From Prorocentrum cordatum (lineage: Eukaryota; Sar; Dinophyceae; Prorocentrales; Prorocentraceae), in the NCBI GenBank assembly GCA_963575745.1, contig CAUYUJ010021678.1, positions 71,448 to 135,447 of the forward strand: DNA of 64,000 nucleotides, given 5' to 3'. The notes beneath the pieces were generated by a model. That model did no database searches. It worked only from the letters and a program-made list of their open reading frames with translations, and had not been told where the DNA came from. This document shows positions 61,083 through 64,000 of this stretch, piece after piece (position 1 is the first letter of the stretch; each line of letters opens with the position of its first letter). The position numbers and the translations under genes are program-made.

Positions 61083-61560
61083 GTAAGCATCATCAGCACG
61101 ACCGACATCATCATCCTCGTGATCCTAAGCATAACCATCCTAGTCCTGCTCATCATCATGGTCATCGTCATCATCATCGTAGTAATCATCATCCGCATCA
61201 TCATCATCAACAACATCAGCATCATTATCATCGTCATCCGCGTATTCTTCATAACCTTCTTCATCATCGCCAGCACCATCATTTCCATTAGCATCACCAC
61301 CGTCGCACCATCCTTACCATCAGCATCATCATCATCATCAGCATCATCATCACCACCACCACTGGCAGCAACACCTCCATCATCATCATCATCACCATCA
61401 ACATCATCATCACCATCATCATCATCAGCATCATCATCACCAGCATCATCGCCAGCATCAGCATCAGCATCGTCATCATCATGGTTACCAGCATCATCGT
61501 CATCGTCATCGTCATCAGCATCATCATCGTCATCATCATCAGCATCAACATCGCGCATAC
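60640..61560. repeat. (CCT)n then ~900 bp of degenerate (CAT)n
   Basis: Interrupted CAT repeats with CAG, CGT and CAC variants. Poly-Asp, poly-Met and poly-Ser frames are artefacts. Confidence 0.98.
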
Positions 61561-61609
61561 TCTCACACTCACACACTCGCTCCCGCAGTCATCTTGAAGA
61601 CATTTCGAG

Positions 61610-61660
61610 CGGGAGCCTCGTCCGTGAGTGATTCGCGAGGAGGCCTCGAGCGGGAGCCCT
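61610..61660. repeat. Fragment of the 2-4.8 kb repeat type
   Basis: GCGGGAGCC...GTGAGTGATTCGCGAGGAGG resembles the ~45-bp units of the 2.08-4.79 kb array. Only a short match. Confidence 0.35.
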
Positions 61661-61959
61661 TCGCAATGTGTGCTCCCCACCTCCATGCTCGAATCCGAGA
61701 GGGCCATCGGAATACCTGCGGGCGACGGAACAATAGGCCGGGTTGCTCGTGAGACCGGCCTTCAGACCGTGACAGGTGCGGAAGCTCAGCGCAACAGGGG
61801 TATGGCAGCGGGCACGGGGACTACACCAGGTCGGGCAGGGGTGGGGGCGGGAAGGGAGCCACGGAGAGAGGCGAGGCGGTGGAGGAGACGGGAAGACTAA
61901 GCGTAATGTGCGAAGTCGTCGGCAGGCCCAGAACTCCGACGTCGTGTTTGCTGTTTCGC

Positions 61960-62100
61960 AACGCGCGCATCTGGACCCCTTCCCTGGGACCAGCACCTGG
62001 GTCTGGACATCTTCACCCCGAGCCGCTGTTTGACGGCTCCAGGGCCCGGTACGGGCATGTACGGGCCCCCAGAGGCAGAGAGATGGCTCAAAACCTCCCG
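61960..62100. repeat. Dispersed repeat (GTCAAA type), inverted copy
   Basis: Reverse complement of the 41195-41310 layout: GACCCCTTCCCTGGGACCAG ... TTTGACGGCTCCAGGGCC. Confidence 0.6.
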
Positions 62101-62540
62101 TCGTGATGCTTCCACAGCGAGAGGAGGCGGGAGAGCAGCAGAGCAGGGCACGAGGAGGACGAGGGCGGTGCGAGCACGGGGGGCGGCGGCGGCGATGCCG
62201 TGGAGAGGCGGGTCCCGCACCCCGAGCGCGCTCTGGAAGAGGCGCGGGGGAGAGTCCGCGTAGGTGGCCCAGTCGCCCCGTGCGGATCCAGTCGGGGCGT
62301 CCTGGAGGGACAGAGAGGGAGGGAGGGAGAATCGGGTCTGGGACAGAGGGGGGGGGGAGGAACGGGAGGGTGGGAGGAGGGGGAGGGCAGGAGGAAGGGG
62401 AAGGGGGTGCGGAAGACGAGGGGGGAGGGGAGGAGGACAGGGGGGGGCCGGGGTGGGGGGAGAGGGAAGAGGGCCGGGGGGGGTGCGGAGGAGAAGGGGG
62501 AGAGGGGGAGGGGACGAGGTGGGGAAAGAGGAAGGGTCAA
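62101..62540. repeat. G-rich, GGA/GGGA polypurine tract
   Basis: Purine-rich on the plus strand with several runs of six or more G. Gly/Arg frames are low-complexity. Confidence 0.85.
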
Positions 62541-63264
62541 GCTAGGTGCGCTCGCGCCATACCTGACATCCTATCCCTCCCTCCCATCCCTTCCCATTGC
62601 GCTGATCTTTTCTCTATCCGCGGACGCGTATCAGTCGACCTGGAACTCCAAAAAAGACCCCATCGTGTTACGGGGAATCGGAAGCAGGGGAGCTGTGTAG
62701 ATAGAAAGAGAATGTGGCGGTTGATCAGGACGATGAGCAGGAGGAAAGGATAGTGGGGCAGGATGAGGCAGGATAATGACGGGGACGCACATGAGCAGCA
62801 GGAGCTGGAGTTGAAGGGGTGGGAACCAGGGGAAGGCTGAGGGTAAACGAGGGGGGCGACAACGAGGAACAAGGACTCGAATCCAGAAAAGTGGCTTGCG
62901 CTAAGGCGAGAGCGCCACTCTGAACGACGGGAGCACAGCGCCGATCCGAAAATGGTGCCCAAGCTACAGCGGGAGCACCATTTTTTGCAATACCGAAGGC
63001 AATCAGACTGCAAAAACACATCGGGCATATCAAGTCGGCTCAACCTTTTGTGTAAAAGACAGGACGCGGAGGGTGGCGGAACTTCTTCCGCACGTAGTCG
63101 GGGGAGTGAGGGGAGTAGCACCCATGCTGTCAAACTGCGGAGGAGGAGAAGGGACAGGAGAGCGAGGCTGAAGAAAATAGGGGGGACCCAGACCCCGGGG
63201 AGTCATGATCTTTTCATGACAACGACCCCCAAGGGGGAGGGGGGCTTCCCTGAAGGCCGCCTGG
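62541..63264. other. No gene seen
   Basis: Mixed sequence. Short open frames on both strands carry no recognisable domain. Confidence 0.45.
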
Positions 63265-63470
63265 ATGGGGTCCGAGTAGATGGGGCTGGAGGATCCCGCC
63301 GCATCGCCAATTCATCGCCGATGCATCGGCGATGCGTCGGCGACGTCGGCGGTGTATCGGCCAAGCCGGCGCGGCGAAAACCGTGCTCCGCATTGAGCCG
63401 CATCGCCGATGCATCGGCAATGCGTCGGCGATGCAGCGCAATCCTCCGACCCCATCTACTTCGGCCTCAT
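63265..63470. repeat. Inverted repeat containing the GATGCATCGGC minisatellite
   Basis: GGGGTCCGAGTAGATGGGG at 63268 pairs with CCCCATCTACTTCGG near 63452-63466. Between them the 12-bp GATGCATCGGC unit repeats, split by a non-repetitive centre. It is related to 53795-53960. Confidence 0.85.
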
Positions 63471-63850
63471 TTGTAAGGCCTACAGTAGGGGCCCGACCAC
63501 AAGAAACCTTCGACAAGAAACCCAACCCTAAGAGACCAGGGCGTCCATGGATTTTTGGTGTTGGAACGTCACGGTTCCCAGAGAAAGACCATCGAAACCC
63601 AAGAAACCCAGGGCACCCTGGAGGCGAGCAGGGTGTTTCTTGGCATGGATCTCCAGTGTAGAGGCTCCCACCGCGCTGTGCGCCCGCCAGCACCAGGACG
63701 AAAAAATAAGTCTGGGGCCAGAGGAGGGGCTGAGAGGGCGAACAGACCGGCTTACGGCTGGTCCCTTCTTCTTCTCCTCCTCCCCACTCTCATCCCCGGC
63801 GCCCTGCCCCGTCTCCTCATCTAGCTCCCACCCCCCGTCGAACTTGTCCT
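63471..63850. other. No gene seen
   Basis: Unremarkable sequence with AAGAAACCC words at 63500-63640. Confidence 0.45.
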
Positions 63851-63851
63851 A

Positions 63852-63854
<3 letters not shown>

Positions 63855-63890
<36 letters not shown>

Positions 63891-63893
63891 TTT

Positions 63894-63951
<58 letters not shown>

Positions 63952-63952
63952 C
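63855..63952. repeat. Poly-T, (CT)n, (TA)n tract
   Basis: A run of 35 T, one G and eight T, then (CT)n to about 63942 and a short (TA)n. The poly-T could be a minus-strand retrotransposon poly-A tail, but no element body is identified next to it. Confidence 0.95.
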
Positions 63953-64000
63953 ACAATATCGAAATCGGGGGCGGCCTTTTGCAGGCCCTGCCGAGGCTCG

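Noticed and set aside
60566-61576. 336-residue Asp/Met-rich open frame
   Set aside because: It is the (CAT)n repeat read on the minus strand; period-3 repeats never meet a stop.
63855-63898. 3' poly-A tail of a minus-strand retrotransposon
   Set aside because: Possible, but no element body is recognisable next to it and the tract merges into (CT)n and (TA)n, so a microsatellite is the safer call.

Overview
This is eukaryotic nuclear DNA, most likely from a dinoflagellate. The evidence is the GC-rich background, very little recognisable coding sequence, dense microsatellites and minisatellites, small candidate exons with unusual splice borders, and two long non-LTR retrotransposon open reading frames of a kind common in dinoflagellates. 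I cannot name the species; a Prorocentrum-like genome is only a guess. There is no bacterial operon, CRISPR array, rRNA, convincing tRNA or recognisable spliced-leader gene. A run of 100 N at 44669-44768 is an assembly gap.

Layout. 0-15 kb is repeat-dominated: a large inverted repeat (272-1475 against 6815-8453) encloses tandem repeats and 12-bp minisatellites, followed by GGCC-rich satellite, AT-rich tracts, a T/G-rich block that switches to A/C-rich, and a 540-bp tandem duplication; one weak multi-exon acidic-protein candidate lies at 10.6-11.4 kb. 15.6-18.3 kb holds a better supported small multi-exon membrane protein and a weaker second candidate. 21.0-28.4 kb holds a non-LTR element (minus strand; APE endonuclease, reverse transcriptase, C2H2 finger) whose open frame runs into an ORF1-like protein, the whole flanked by long inverted repeats. 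31.99-32.43 kb is the C-terminal catalytic exon of a PARP-like ADP-ribosyltransferase. 33-44 kb is mostly CCT tracts and satellites, including an exact 343-bp period repeat at 42.6-43.8 kb.

45.07-52.67 kb is a second, larger non-LTR element (minus strand): ORF1 with a zinc ribbon and coiled coil, then APE, RT, a CCHC knuckle, an intact DEDD RNase H and a tail of three ~86-residue repeats. ORF1 and the endonuclease ORF are in the same frame, separated by a single TGA followed by CGG, and the endonuclease domain begins before any ATG. This is the most interesting signal in the window because it suggests stop-codon readthrough. Three of the later frame breaks sit at G/C homopolymers. 55-60 kb holds two host-type membrane-associated gene candidates, and the rest is (CAT)n, GGA-rich and other repeats.

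Most of the long open frames here are translations of low-complexity repeats and are not called as genes.
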